Positions 36,184-44,680 are shown, numbered from the stretch's first letter. The stretch is 64,000 bases of DNA from Candidatus Omnitrophota bacterium (GCA_029261035.1 JAJDCD010000008.1:372001-436000); one strand, 5' to 3'. The notes: generated from the sequence alone by a model not told the origin. Made by a program: numbers and translations.

Positions 36184-36495
36184 TCAGGCAAGAAGGAGAG
36201 GTGGGCGGAAAATCGATCCAAGAGGTGGATCGGGACTCTCTGAGAGAGAGTGGATAACAGATCCTAAAGATGGAAGCGATTGACCTACGTCCATTGACGT
36301 GGAACCGACATTCCAAAGATGATGAGAAGAACAGCAAATGAAATCACAGTGGGCACCACCCTCTTTAGCTACATCAGAAGAGTTGCAGCCATCCATCTGA
36401 GCTAAAGCAGGTTCAATAGCAACGCAATTGACAATCCCAAAAAGGGCGACCAAAGCAATAAGAGTGATGGGTAGTCGTTTCATTTTAATCATCAT
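36184..36495 (-). CDS. small secreted Cys-rich protein preceding czcC
   Basis: 103 aa. A signal peptide (ending PALA) is followed by GCNSSD, then HCDFICCSSHH and a Pro-rich end (GSIFRPPLLLA). It is a paralogue of the 29749-30033 protein by the shared Cys cluster and IFxPP ending. It probably binds metal in the periplasm or modulates the pump. No recognisable family name; CzcI-like by position only. Confidence 0.6.
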   Translation of the reverse strand: MMIKMKRLPITLIALVALFGIVNCVAIEPALAQMDGCNSSDVAKEGGAHCDFICCSSHHLWNVGSTSMDVGQSLPSLGSVIHSLSESPDPPLGSIFRPPLLLA

Positions 36496-36542
36496 TCAGA
36501 AGTTTATCATTCAGATACAAGAGTGTCAATTAATTACCCTTG

Positions 36543-36663
36543 TCAATTACCCTGTTTCAAAGGGCATTTAACTGTGCCATAAGAGCAAAAGACACAACAC
36601 TCACCTGGCGCCGTTTTTAAACATCACCCTATATTGCGTACAAGTATAAAAATACCGATTCAT
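36543..36663 (-). pseudogene. frameshifted remnant of a GDCCxxCSYG-domain gene
   Basis: Reading from 36663, one frame gives YFYTC and then TQYRVMF before a stop, and the next frame gives KTAPGECCVFCSYGTVKCPLKQ to TGA 36543. Joined by a one-base shift, these align with the intact protein at 43329-43529 (YFYTCFNC, LKPKKGDCC, CSYGTVKCP). The 5' part of the gene is missing, and the fragment overlaps an inverted repeat CTGGCGCC/GGCGCCAG (36605-36612 and 36669-36676), suggesting a rearrangement. Confidence 0.6.
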
Positions 36664-36708
36664 TGAGAGGCGCCAGCACCCTTTTATGCAACTTTGTTCA
36701 CCATTCAA

Positions 36709-37164
36709 TTAAGATTCAAAGGGTGAAAGGTCTCCGGGCTTTCTGAGCATTTTATTGACTTCATCTTGATGAAGCTCTTCAGCATAAATCATTTCGCGCG
36801 CATATTCTTCAAGCGTAATGGACTTTCCTTGAACCAATTCAAGAAGCTTATAGTAACTCTCTACGGATAACTTCTCATGCTCAAGGCTTTCCCTCAAAAT
36901 ATCTCCGATATCATGTTTTTCCGTTTCGAGGAGCTTCCCGATTTTAAGCGAGGGGTGTCCTCCCATCATCGTCGCTAATTCGCCCGCCTTATGCGCGTGC
37001 GCCAGTCCTTCACTTGCAACCCCTTTGAGCCAACTCACGATAGGAATGCGGTTGTATCCGTACACCATCAAAGAATAATGCGTGTATCGAACCACGCCCG
37101 CTAATTCAAGTTCCATGATTTCATTCAGGATTTCAATCGCTTTTTTCTTCTCTTCATTGTTCAT
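36709..37164 (-). CDS. bacterioferritin/ferritin-like iron-storage protein
   Basis: 151 aa, all-helical. The ferritin-like diiron residues fit E and H positions in ELELAGVVRYTHYS, ASEGLAHAHKAGE, ESLEHEKLSVESYYKL and EMIYAEELHQDEVNKM (E-x2-H type repeats). It most likely stores or detoxifies iron in the cytoplasm. It is 50 bp downstream of the FTR1-like permease gene, making it the last gene of the iron operon. Bacterioferritin versus a Dps-like branch cannot be settled by eye. Confidence 0.75.
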   Translation of the reverse strand: MNNEEKKKAIEILNEIMELELAGVVRYTHYSLMVYGYNRIPIVSWLKGVASEGLAHAHKAGELATMMGGHPSLKIGKLLETEKHDIGDILRESLEHEKLSVESYYKLLELVQGKSITLEEYAREMIYAEELHQDEVNKMLRKPGDLSPFES

Positions 37165-37214
37165 ATATTATCTGTCTCCCCTAGCTTATCGATAACAATC
37201 TTTTCAATATGGCA

Positions 37215-38054
37215 TCAGGCAGCTTGAACCTTTAACTCGACAGCGTTACTTCTCTTTCGGAGAAAAAACGGCATAGCTGCAAGATACCCAAAATAAAAAA
37301 GCACCTCCGTTAACGAAGGGTTCCCATTATAACCGAAAAGAGCTTTAAGAAAAGAACCTAGGCCCTCCTTCTCATTAAGAATGTGGTTGATATTCCAGAC
37401 AGGGTAAACAACCTGCGGGATAATCCCCACTTCCTCAAGTTCGTGAATCCCGTAAGCTAGCAACCCTGCTGAAACCAAAAGAAGGAAAAATCCTGTTGAG
37501 CTGAACAGTGCCCGCAAAGGAATTTTTTTTCCAAGAGAAAACAAAGCTACGGTCACGACTGCGGCCGCTGTGAATCCCGAAGCACCTCCCCAAAAAGAGA
37601 CGGCGCCCGAACCTTGATTTGCAATCGCACTCAAAAACAAAACCGTTTCGGCTCCTTCCCGAAAAATAGCAAGAAATGGCAGTGCCATTAACGTCAATAA
37701 TTCACCTTGCGTAACCGCCGCTTCTACTTTCATTTCAATTTCAGGGCGAATTCGCTTCGCCTGACGATCCATCCAAAAAATCATATAGGTTAAGACTCCG
37801 CAAGCCGCAAGAGAAATCACGCCTTCAATGATTTTTTCCACGGCGCCCTGAGCGGAACTGAGAATATTAAGAATAAGGAGGCCCGCAGCAATACTTGTAA
37901 GAACTCCTGCCAAACTACTCATGAGTATATGCGGGATATAACGCTTCTGTCCCAATCTAAAGAGGACTGTCAAAATAATTCCGAGAATCAAACCAGCTTC
38001 CAGAGATTCACGAAAAACAACTAAAAACGTAGCTAATATCGATCCTTCATTCAT
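37215..38054 (-). CDS. FTR1/EfeU-type iron permease
   Basis: 279 aa with seven hydrophobic segments. Two copies of the REXXE-type iron motif are present: FRESLEAGLILG in TM1 and FREGAETVLFL in TM4, as in FTR1 and EfeU. It moves iron across the inner membrane. No EfeO or EfeB partner is adjacent; instead the gene lies between tonB and a ferritin-like gene, so it may take up iron delivered to the periplasm by the TonB-dependent receptor. Confidence 0.9.
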   Translation of the reverse strand: MNEGSILATFLVVFRESLEAGLILGIILTVLFRLGQKRYIPHILMSSLAGVLTSIAAGLLILNILSSAQGAVEKIIEGVISLAACGVLTYMIFWMDRQAKRIRPEIEMKVEAAVTQGELLTLMALPFLAIFREGAETVLFLSAIANQGSGAVSFWGGASGFTAAAVVTVALFSLGKKIPLRALFSSTGFFLLLVSAGLLAYGIHELEEVGIIPQVVYPVWNINHILNEKEGLGSFLKALFGYNGNPSLTEVLFYFGYLAAMPFFLRKRSNAVELKVQAA

Positions 38055-38080
38055 AATAATAATTATCCTTTTTCTATGGT

Positions 38081-38725
38081 TTATTGACGGCTTTCATTTT
38101 CGAGAACAAATCGAACCGGAATCTCAATCGTGCTCTTGACCGGCATTCCAGCAACATGAGCCGGCTTAAAATGCCAGTTTCTCACGGCACGCACCGCCGC
38201 TTGATCTAATATTTTTTGTCCGGAACTTATGCTAATTTTGACACTTTCAGCGCGACCTTCTGGAGACACGCGAACATTTAAGTGAACGGTGCCCTCCCAT
38301 CCGCGAAGTCTGGCAAGATGCGGATATTGCGGAGCTTTATTTTTCTGGCCGTCAGGCACGGCTTTTGTCAAAGCCCCTTGAATAGGAGAACTTAACACCT
38401 GGGGCATAGGCTCTTCTTTTAGAGGTTTAGCTTCTTCAGTTTTCGGCTTCGGCTGGTCCTCGACAGATTCAATAACCTCCGGAGTCAAAACCGGGTTCTC
38501 CTTTTTAATATTCAAAACAGCTTCCTCTTTGACTTTTTCAGTCTTCGGAGGTGCCAGTTTTTCCTGAACCATAACGATCTCAACACTGTTAGGGGCACTC
38601 TTGACATTGTATTGCGGCGAAAGACTCCCCCAACCGTTTAAACCAAAAGTCAAGCCATGAAGGAGTAATGAACCCCCTAAAACTGGAATCAAAAAATTCT
38701 TTTCGTATGAAAATCGTACTTTCAC
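38081..38725 (-). CDS. tonB: TonB energy-transducing protein
   Basis: 214 aa. One N-terminal TM segment, a Pro/Lys/Glu-rich periplasmic spacer (KPKTEEAKPLKEEPMPQV) and a C-terminal TonB domain (AQYPHLARLRGWEGTVHLNVRV is the consensus region here; visible blocks are YPHLARLRGWEGTV and AAVRAVRNWHFKPAH). It couples the inner-membrane proton gradient to the outer-membrane receptor encoded upstream. It lies 16 bp after exbD. Confidence 0.92.
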   Translation of the reverse strand: MKVRFSYEKNFLIPVLGGSLLLHGLTFGLNGWGSLSPQYNVKSAPNSVEIVMVQEKLAPPKTEKVKEEAVLNIKKENPVLTPEVIESVEDQPKPKTEEAKPLKEEPMPQVLSSPIQGALTKAVPDGQKNKAPQYPHLARLRGWEGTVHLNVRVSPEGRAESVKISISSGQKILDQAAVRAVRNWHFKPAHVAGMPVKSTIEIPVRFVLENESRQ

Positions 38726-38740
38726 TCCCAGACTCCTGAG

Positions 38741-39148
38741 TTATTCATCAGCCGCCTCATGCACGATATGAATCCGTGATGCCCCTGCAAGGCGAAGTTG
38801 ATTCATCACACTGACAAAAACACTATAGGGCATGTCTTTATCCCCCTTCACATGAACAGCAGGTTCATCCGGCGTTTTCTGCATAAGATTTTTTAAACTT
38901 GATTGCAAATTATCAAGATTAACCTGATTTCCATTTAAGGACAATTCGCCATCTTTTGCAGCGCTAACCACGATAGCTTCAGGAATCGTTTTATCGATGG
39001 TTGCCATAGCTTGCGGTAATTTAAGCTCCATACTCGGTTTTAAAAACGACGAACTTAACATAAAGAAAATAAGCAAAAGAAAAATGACATCAATCAAGGG
39101 TGCCATATCAAGTCCGATGGCTGATTTCCTGGGGCGCATAAATTCCAT
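38741..39148 (-). CDS. exbD: ExbD biopolymer transport protein
   Basis: 135 aa. One N-terminal TM with the functional Asp in MAPLIDVIFLLLIFFML, then a periplasmic domain (DEPAVHVKGDKDMPYSVF). It forms the proton-driven ExbB-ExbD motor that energises TonB. The start overlaps the exbB stop by one base. Confidence 0.93.
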   Translation of the reverse strand: MEFMRPRKSAIGLDMAPLIDVIFLLLIFFMLSSSFLKPSMELKLPQAMATIDKTIPEAIVVSAAKDGELSLNGNQVNLDNLQSSLKNLMQKTPDEPAVHVKGDKDMPYSVFVSVMNQLRLAGASRIHIVHEAADE

Positions 39149-39834
39149 CAGTGAACACCCTCTAGAACTTCTTCTTCAGGTTTGGCTGTTGGAGCGAGTT
39201 CTTCACCGCTTGTCCTTTTCTTGAAGAACTCATCAAGATCTGTGATAAACGTTTTCATCCGAAGACAAATATCATCAGCGAAGCTCTCAAAGACATGATG
39301 AAAGGCCATGCAGGGAATAGCTATCATCAAGCCGAAGACGGTCGTTAAAAGTGCTTCCCAAATACCACCGGCTAAATCCGATGGCTGGACACTTCCGCCT
39401 AAAAGCTCAATTTGATGAAAAGCACTGACCAGCCCCGTGACGGTACCGAGCAAACCGAGCAAAGGAGCAATATGGGTAATCGCAGAGAGTATTCTGAAAT
39501 TCTTTTCAACTTTTTTAAGGGCCAGGGAACCGTCTCTTTTAATGAGATCCGCCCTCAATTCATCGCATGAGATATTTTTGAGATAACTGGCAACTAAACG
39601 CGGCACAGGATGGGCAATTTTACGGCAATGCTTTTGCGCTTCGGTTACCTCTCCCCGTCTCAGCATTCCAAAGAGCTTTTCCCTAAACCGTTTTTCTGAA
39701 AACCGGATCCTGAAAAAATAAAGCGATCTTTCAAAAATAACGGCCGCCCCGACCACCGAACAAAACAACAAAGGCCACATCACAAAACTACCGCGATTAA
39801 ATATTTCGGTTAATGTTTGATCCCAAAGCATCAT
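39148..39834 (-). CDS. exbB: ExbB/TolQ/MotA-family proton channel
   Basis: 228 aa with three TM segments: FVMWPLLFCSVVGAAVIFER near the start, AITHIAPLLGLLGTVTGLV, and LTTVFGLMIAIPCMAFHH. This is the ExbB pattern. It forms the pentameric channel around ExbD. It follows the TonB-dependent receptor gene by about 90 bp and overlaps exbD. Confidence 0.93.
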   Translation of the reverse strand: MMLWDQTLTEIFNRGSFVMWPLLFCSVVGAAVIFERSLYFFRIRFSEKRFREKLFGMLRRGEVTEAQKHCRKIAHPVPRLVASYLKNISCDELRADLIKRDGSLALKKVEKNFRILSAITHIAPLLGLLGTVTGLVSAFHQIELLGGSVQPSDLAGGIWEALLTTVFGLMIAIPCMAFHHVFESFADDICLRMKTFITDLDEFFKKRTSGEELAPTAKPEEEVLEGVH

Positions 39835-39925
39835 GATTGAACCACCTCACAGGCCAAGAAACGGAAACCTTGCGATTTTTCGATCCTTGGCATTATTATT
39901 TTAATAAATACATAACCAGCGTTCA

Positions 39926-42220
39926 TTATCCCCAATTAACCTTCACACCCCACGTTGCCGTGAGAGGTCGTCCGGGACGAGGACCATGCGGATGCCGCGA
40001 GACAATGTATTCTTGGTCGGTAATATTATAAACATTCATTGTCAGTGTTGCCCAATCCGTGAGAGCGTACTCCGCCGCAAAATCAAAAACCAAATAGCTG
40101 TCTGTTTGTCCAAAACGTGCATCCCGCACTCCTGTGGTAGGATTGATTTGATCCGTCGTATTGCTGGCTGAAGTAAACGTTTGAGGGACAAAATTCCCAT
40201 TTACGTAGACTCCGAATTTGCCGTATTCAAACCCTGTTCCGAAAGAAAGCAGATACTCTGGCACATAAGGGACTTCATTGCCTTCTCTTGCCCCTGAGAA
40301 AATGGATTCCTGATCTGCCGATGCGGATGAAGAATCAAACTTCGCATTCGTATAAGTAAACGAAAGATAACTCGGAAGATTAAAAGGTTTATCCATATGC
40401 TTTGCCGGATCATATTCGAGTAAAAACTCAATACCTTGAGAATTCACCTCACCGGCATTGACACTCATTCCGCTCCCGGCGCCGCCTATGCTGTCATCAA
40501 CCAGCAAATCATCAAAATCCGTGTAAAACCAGACGATTTCAGAATGGAGTGCGCGTTCAGCATCATTCAGCCTTAATCCGACTTCGTAGGCATCGCTTGT
40601 CTCTTCCCGCAAGTTAGAAGCTCCTGTCGCAGCACTCGGACTCGGTACAGAAAAACCCCTATGCCAGCCAGCAAAACCAGAAACTTTATCTGTCAGACGG
40701 TAGTTGGCTGAAACTCCCGGAGCTAAGATGTCATAATTAACTTTTCCGGTGGCTCCCGTGGCTTTATTTTTGAACTCGGGCTGAATCCATTCCCAACGCA
40801 GGCCTCCAGCAAGGGTCAGCCGATCCCACGTCATTTGATCATTAATATAGAAAGCATGAGCTTCGGTGTGTTGCCGGTTAAAGCCACCGGACCCGGGTGC
40901 TCCAAGGGCTTCATCTATGATTCGGCCCTCTCCATCCTGCGTGTAAGTAATATCCCGCTGGTAACGCTCTACGCGGTCTTGATGATAGCGGTATCCAAAA
41001 TCCATGCTGTGTTCTGTATCCATAATATCAAACTTAAAATTCAGAACATTATCAAGACCGGCACCGTAGTAGTAGCGCCGATTCTCACGAAAACGAAAAC
41101 TCCCGGCTGCATCTCCTTTTAAAACCGCTAGGTGTGTTGGCGACTCTAACGCTTCGGAAATACTTAGTCGGTCTCCGGTCCCAGGAATTGAAGCGGCATC
41201 AATGCGGTCATTGACCTTCCTCCAATTACGATAAAAATAGTTGAAGTAACCGGTTGAAGTAATGTTCAATCTATCGGGAATCAACTCCGCATAGTAGCGC
41301 AGGTAGGAACGAACCTGATTGGATTCAATGCCATCAAAACGGGAAGCGGCATAGCGGCGGTAAGGATTGTTCCGGAAATCCTCCGTATTAAGCCCAATAT
41401 ATGTTTCATTAGCATCTCTGTAAGAGTTTCCTACTTTTAATTCAAGGCGCTGGTACATGTCCGTATCAGGCTCAAAAAAGAATTTCAACATAGTATCGTA
41501 AAGTTCATATCCTGTTGCATCCGGGTCTTTGATACCGGGTTTTTCATCGATGAACTTGAATCCATCCTGAAAACGCTGGTAGGATTCAGCAAGCCAGCCA
41601 AATTTTCCGATACCTGTTTCAACAGTATCTCCCACATAAATATGGGACCGCACTTCCGCGTCTTCACGAAAATCTGTACCGCTCGTAAGATTGACATACG
41701 CTTTCAAATCATCAGGGATGGGTGTCGAGAGATAATTAATGACCCCTCCCGTTGTATGCGGGCCATATTTGATCTGGCTCGACCCTTTCAGCACCTCGAT
41801 ACCACTCATACGTCCCGTGGTAGGAGAATAATAAGCCGAAGGATCAGAATAAGGTGCCGGAGCCGTCAGTACCCCATCTTCCATAATTGTGACCTTACCG
41901 CTACGTCCGGGATCAACACCTCTCAAACTGATGTTAGGAAATAAACCGTATCCATCCTCTTCCCGCACATAAACTCCGGGAACTTTGCGCACAACCCGAT
42001 TGATATCATCGTAATTAAATTGATGGATATCTTCGGAATCCAGGTAAGCACCCGATCCACCCAAATTCACCACATTTTCCTTGGCACCAATCACCGTGAC
42101 TCCTTGGTAACTTTTTTTTGATGTGTCTTTTTCATCTACTGCTGTTTCCTCGGCCCGAAGACCGGGCACGCAAAGAATCATCAACGACATCATCCCTACC
42201 CATACGCGAATCATTTTCAT
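39926..42220 (-). CDS. TonB-dependent outer-membrane receptor (iron/siderophore type)
   Basis: 764 aa from ATG 42220, supported by AAGGAG; upstream in-frame codons are probably untranslated. A signal peptide (ending GLRAEE) precedes a plug domain (GVTVIGAKENVVNLGGSG, VPGVYVREEDGYGLFPNISLRG, VLKGSSQIKYGP) and a 22-stranded barrel, ending NITDQEYIVSRHPHGPRPG...WGVKVNW. It resembles the FecA-type group. It imports a ferric chelate using TonB/ExbBD encoded directly downstream. Confidence 0.92.
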   Translation of the reverse strand: MKMIRVWVGMMSLMILCVPGLRAEETAVDEKDTSKKSYQGVTVIGAKENVVNLGGSGAYLDSEDIHQFNYDDINRVVRKVPGVYVREEDGYGLFPNISLRGVDPGRSGKVTIMEDGVLTAPAPYSDPSAYYSPTTGRMSGIEVLKGSSQIKYGPHTTGGVINYLSTPIPDDLKAYVNLTSGTDFREDAEVRSHIYVGDTVETGIGKFGWLAESYQRFQDGFKFIDEKPGIKDPDATGYELYDTMLKFFFEPDTDMYQRLELKVGNSYRDANETYIGLNTEDFRNNPYRRYAASRFDGIESNQVRSYLRYYAELIPDRLNITSTGYFNYFYRNWRKVNDRIDAASIPGTGDRLSISEALESPTHLAVLKGDAAGSFRFRENRRYYYGAGLDNVLNFKFDIMDTEHSMDFGYRYHQDRVERYQRDITYTQDGEGRIIDEALGAPGSGGFNRQHTEAHAFYINDQMTWDRLTLAGGLRWEWIQPEFKNKATGATGKVNYDILAPGVSANYRLTDKVSGFAGWHRGFSVPSPSAATGASNLREETSDAYEVGLRLNDAERALHSEIVWFYTDFDDLLVDDSIGGAGSGMSVNAGEVNSQGIEFLLEYDPAKHMDKPFNLPSYLSFTYTNAKFDSSSASADQESIFSGAREGNEVPYVPEYLLSFGTGFEYGKFGVYVNGNFVPQTFTSASNTTDQINPTTGVRDARFGQTDSYLVFDFAAEYALTDWATLTMNVYNITDQEYIVSRHPHGPRPGRPLTATWGVKVNWG

Positions 42221-42344
42221 TTTTCTGCTCCTTCGTGTCATCATTTGAAGAATCCGGCCGCCCAAGGGAGGAAGGACGACCGGATTCATTCATAATATTC
42301 GCTGGGTACGAGATGAAGGATTTCATCTTTGCCTGGCTACAGTC

Positions 42345-42542
42345 TTATTTATTTAAAATCAATTTGCCTGCTTTTGTAATTTGCAAACGATAGTGTCGAT
42401 CACTATGCCGGATATAAATTTCTCTTTCATCACCAAATAGATCATTTGAACAAAACACCCGGCAATTCTTGCTACCAGCATTTTGTTCAGAACGACATTC
42501 AATCATGTTTTCAACTGAGAGGAGACCTTTGTCTTTTTTCAT
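42345..42542 (-). CDS. hemP: HemP-like small protein
   Basis: 65 aa (ATG 42542; ATG 42506 also possible). The C-terminus (EIYIRHSDRHYRLQITKAGK, then LILNK) matches the conserved HemP end seen before haem- or iron-uptake operons. The N-terminal part has two Cys residues not usual in HemP. It lies between fur and the TonB-dependent receptor gene. HemP has been linked to activation of receptor expression in some bacteria; that role here is inferred. Confidence 0.65.
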   Translation of the reverse strand: MKKDKGLLSVENMIECRSEQNAGSKNCRVFCSNDLFGDEREIYIRHSDRHYRLQITKAGKLILNK

Positions 42543-42715
42543 ATCAAATCCATGTGAGGACGAGCTTCCGGTCACTACGTGAACTCTTCCTTTAATTAAA
42601 CTGTTTTTCTGCCGACATCAACCGGCGCATCGTCATAACCTGAAGACGTTGATGAAACCATCAAAAGGCAATCACCCTCCCAAATGAATTTTCTTCGGCG
42701 TCCGTCCATCACTCT

Positions 42716-43156
42716 TTAGGCTCCTTTTTGCCCACACTTGGGGCATTGCCCATAAAGGCGAAGCTCATGAAAACTGGATTTAAAACGATACTGCTCGTAA
42801 ATTTTGTCTTGCAGGACTTCTATTTCTTGGTTTTTGAATTCAATTATTTTTCCGCAGTCGAGACAGATCAGATGATCGTGATGCCCTTTAGCACTCAGTT
42901 TTTCAAAGTATTCCCTCTTCCCCGGTCCCACGGACTTCTGCACAACTCCGGCCTCAAGCAAAAGCGGGAGTGTTCGGTATACCGTATCACGGGAAATACG
43001 TTCACCCCGCTTTTTGAATTTTTCATGGAGCTGGTCTGCATCAAAGTGACTTTCCGTACGCTGAACTTCCTCGTAAATCTTCCGGCGTTCATAGGTATAT
43101 TTGAACCCTTTCTGGTCCAAATGCTTTTGAAACTCAATCATCGTGTTTGTGCTCAC
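42716..43156 (-). CDS. fur: Fur-family ferric uptake regulator
   Basis: 146 aa from GTG 43156 (GAGGTGG upstream). DNA-binding wHTH: KHLDQKGFKYTYERRKIYEEV, then ISRDTVYRTLPLLLEAGVV. The metal sites are visible in SHFDAD, GHHDHLICLDCGKIIEF and a C-terminal CPKCG zinc site. It probably represses the adjacent TonB receptor/FTR1 operon when iron is replete. A Fur-box-like palindrome lies about 85-105 bp upstream. Confidence 0.9.
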   Translation of the reverse strand: MSTNTMIEFQKHLDQKGFKYTYERRKIYEEVQRTESHFDADQLHEKFKKRGERISRDTVYRTLPLLLEAGVVQKSVGPGKREYFEKLSAKGHHDHLICLDCGKIIEFKNQEIEVLQDKIYEQYRFKSSFHELRLYGQCPKCGQKGA

Positions 43157-43240
43157 TTGGTACCACCTCATCAAATTCAGCTAGGCTTTGATTATCGGAT
43201 AACGTCTTACTCAGATCTATAATGACTTAGATTGTATCCA

Positions 43241-43259
43241 ATTAAGACATAATCTTAAT
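43241..43259. promoter_or_regulatory. Fur-box-like palindrome
   Basis: ATTAAGA-CATAA-TCTTAAT, a 19-bp dyad with perfect 7-bp arms upstream of fur. The length and AT-rich dyad fit Fur or related regulators, but the match to the classical GATAAT repeat is weak. Confidence 0.45.
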
Positions 43260-43328
43260 ACATTTAACTCTCCTGTCAAGCACTTTTTTACGCTGAATAT
43301 ACTAATAGAGTGAAAGAGGAAGGACTAT

Positions 43329-43529
43329 CTACAAGTCTGAGGTTTGTTTTGACGGACATTTAACCGTTCCATAAGAGCAAAACGCACAGCAATCACCCTT
43401 CTTGGGCTTTAATTGAACTTGGCAATTGAAGCAGGTGTAAAAATACTGGCAGGCATTCGTTGGCATCGTTTCTTCTTTTTCAAAACAACACTCCGGACAT
43501 TTGATTATCGACTTTAATATTATGGGCAT
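43329..43529 (-). CDS. GDCCxxC-domain small protein (mer/heavy-metal associated)
   Basis: 66 aa. Contains CPEC near the N-terminus, YFYTCFNC, and the hallmark GDCCAFCSYGTVKCP. This is the GDCCVxC-type family commonly found in mercury and other metal clusters. The Cys pattern suggests a Zn ribbon plus a separate thiol pair for soft metals. It overlaps the MerC-like gene by 10 bp. A broken paralogue lies at 36543-36663. Confidence 0.8.
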   Translation of the reverse strand: MPIILKSIIKCPECCFEKEETMPTNACQYFYTCFNCQVQLKPKKGDCCAFCSYGTVKCPSKQTSDL

Positions 43530-43888
43530 CGTTTACAATTCGCTTTAAGCCTCAAATTAATGACAGATGTTCCGATTAATACAACTGCCCCGCTCATCAT
43601 GAGAATTTGGTTCAACCAGATGTATCGTCCGACGTATATCGAAGCAGCACCTAAAATACCGGCTATCAAAATCCACCACTTCTTGTGCTTCGTCGCAGAC
43701 CAACCTAGACTGATAACGGCCAAGAGCAAAAGTAAAACAAGTACCGACTGAAGAAATTTAACGTTCAAGGCAAATCCGAGACCTACTGAAGCAAGAAACG
43801 CCCCTAGTGCAGGAATGCATAAGGGACAAATAATCGCAAGTACCGAAGAAAATACTGAGGCGAACGGAGCCGTCCATTTAGTTTTCAT
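43520..43888 (-). CDS. MerC/MerT-like inner-membrane metal transporter
   Basis: 122 aa from ATG 43888 with GAGGAG upstream. Four hydrophobic segments; the first contains ICPLCIPALGAFLASVGLGF, a Cys-x2-Cys-Pro membrane motif as in MerC/MerT mercury importers. A C-terminal ANCKRCP adds another Cys pair. No mercuric reductase gene (merA) is visible in the window, so the substrate may not be mercury. It is co-transcribed with a MerR regulator and a thioredoxin-fold protein. Confidence 0.7.
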   Translation of the reverse strand: MKTKWTAPFASVFSSVLAIICPLCIPALGAFLASVGLGFALNVKFLQSVLVLLLLLAVISLGWSATKHKKWWILIAGILGAASIYVGRYIWLNQILMMSGAVVLIGTSVINLRLKANCKRCP

Positions 43889-43908
43889 AATTTCTCCTCT
43901 AATCGGCA

Positions 43909-44184
43909 CTAAGCCGCTTCTCCTATACCAGCTTTCACCAAGGATTCTCGGTCCAATTTTCCTCGTTTGCAGCATTCAGCGATCTTCCCATCTACCACGA
44001 CCACCGGGACAGAAGTAATCCCATATGCTTTTGTCTTTTCGATGCACTCTTTCGACTCGCAAGGCTCGGAGATATCGTAAACCGTAACCTCACAGTTCGA
44101 ACACGCAAGCTCCTTAACCAAGCTCACCGTTTCTTTGCAGAGATAACATCCACTTGTAAACACCTCAACTTTTCTTTTTCCCAT
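43909..44184 (-). CDS. thioredoxin/glutaredoxin-fold protein
   Basis: 91 aa with AAGGAG upstream. The first strand leads into GCYLCKETV, a C-x2-C active site; ITSVPVVVVDGKIAECC supplies the cis-Pro loop and a second Cys pair. It resembles small thioredoxin-like proteins of mer and ars clusters, and may pass metal or electrons to the membrane transporter encoded downstream. Its start overlaps the MerR gene 3' end by 20 bp. Confidence 0.75.
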   Translation of the reverse strand: MGKRKVEVFTSGCYLCKETVSLVKELACSNCEVTVYDISEPCESKECIEKTKAYGITSVPVVVVDGKIAECCKRGKLDRESLVKAGIGEAA

Positions 44185-44632
44185 GACGCTTTTCTCCTTT
44201 TTTTAACTTTGCATTTCTTTCAATTTGAGGACACACCGTAAAACGTTGCTTTTTAGCAACCTCCATCGGAATCCAGGATTTCATGAGTGCCCGCAGACTT
44301 TTCTTCATAGCTTGAAGCTCTTTAATTTTTCCTTCCAGCTCATCAAGCTTTTTCGTTAGCACCTTGTTTACGTGCCCGCAACACTTCTCAAGTCCTCTTT
44401 CACTTTCTTGCATGATCCGCTTGATCTCGGCAAGAGACAGGCCAAAAGACTGAGCTTTCCGGATAAAGAGAATACAATCAATGGATTCCTGCGGATATTT
44501 ACGAAATCCACCCTCTGAACGCAAAGGCCGCTTTAACAGACCCTCCTTTTCGTAATATCGAATTGTATCAATTGAAGCGCCTGCTTTTCTGGACACTTCC
44601 CCGATCTGTTTAAGCTCCATACTTTGAATCAT
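44165..44632 (-). CDS. merR: MerR-family metal-responsive activator of the mer-like cluster
   Basis: 155 aa from ATG 44632, chosen by GGAGG 7 nt upstream. The wHTH (IGEVSRKAGASIDTIRYYEKEGLL) and wing (RSEGGFRKYP) are canonical. ERGLEKCCGHVNKVL carries the Cys pair expected in the metal loop. Its C-terminus is Lys-rich. The promoter upstream closely resembles those bound by ZntR/CadR/PbrR. It activates its own operon: thioredoxin-fold, MerC-like and GDCCxxC genes. Confidence 0.88.
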   Translation of the reverse strand: MIQSMELKQIGEVSRKAGASIDTIRYYEKEGLLKRPLRSEGGFRKYPQESIDCILFIRKAQSFGLSLAEIKRIMQESERGLEKCCGHVNKVLTKKLDELEGKIKELQAMKKSLRALMKSWIPMEVAKKQRFTVCPQIERNAKLKKGEKRHGKKKS

Positions 44633-44648
44633 TTTTACCTCCAATGAC

Positions 44649-44680
44649 ATAATACACTCTAGAGTATACTCCAGAGTCAA
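44649..44680 (-). promoter_or_regulatory. MerR-type promoter with 20-bp spacer
   Basis: TTGACT (44680-44675), 20-bp spacer, TATTAT (44654-44649). The spacer holds the dyad ACTCTAGAGTATACTCCAGA (44656-44677 overall), nearly the ZntR-type operator. This is the best-preserved metal-activator promoter in the window. Confidence 0.85.

Noticed and set aside
42728-43222. 164-aa plus-strand ORF over fur
   Set aside because: The minus-strand frame encodes a clear Fur protein with metal sites; the plus reading has no family features.
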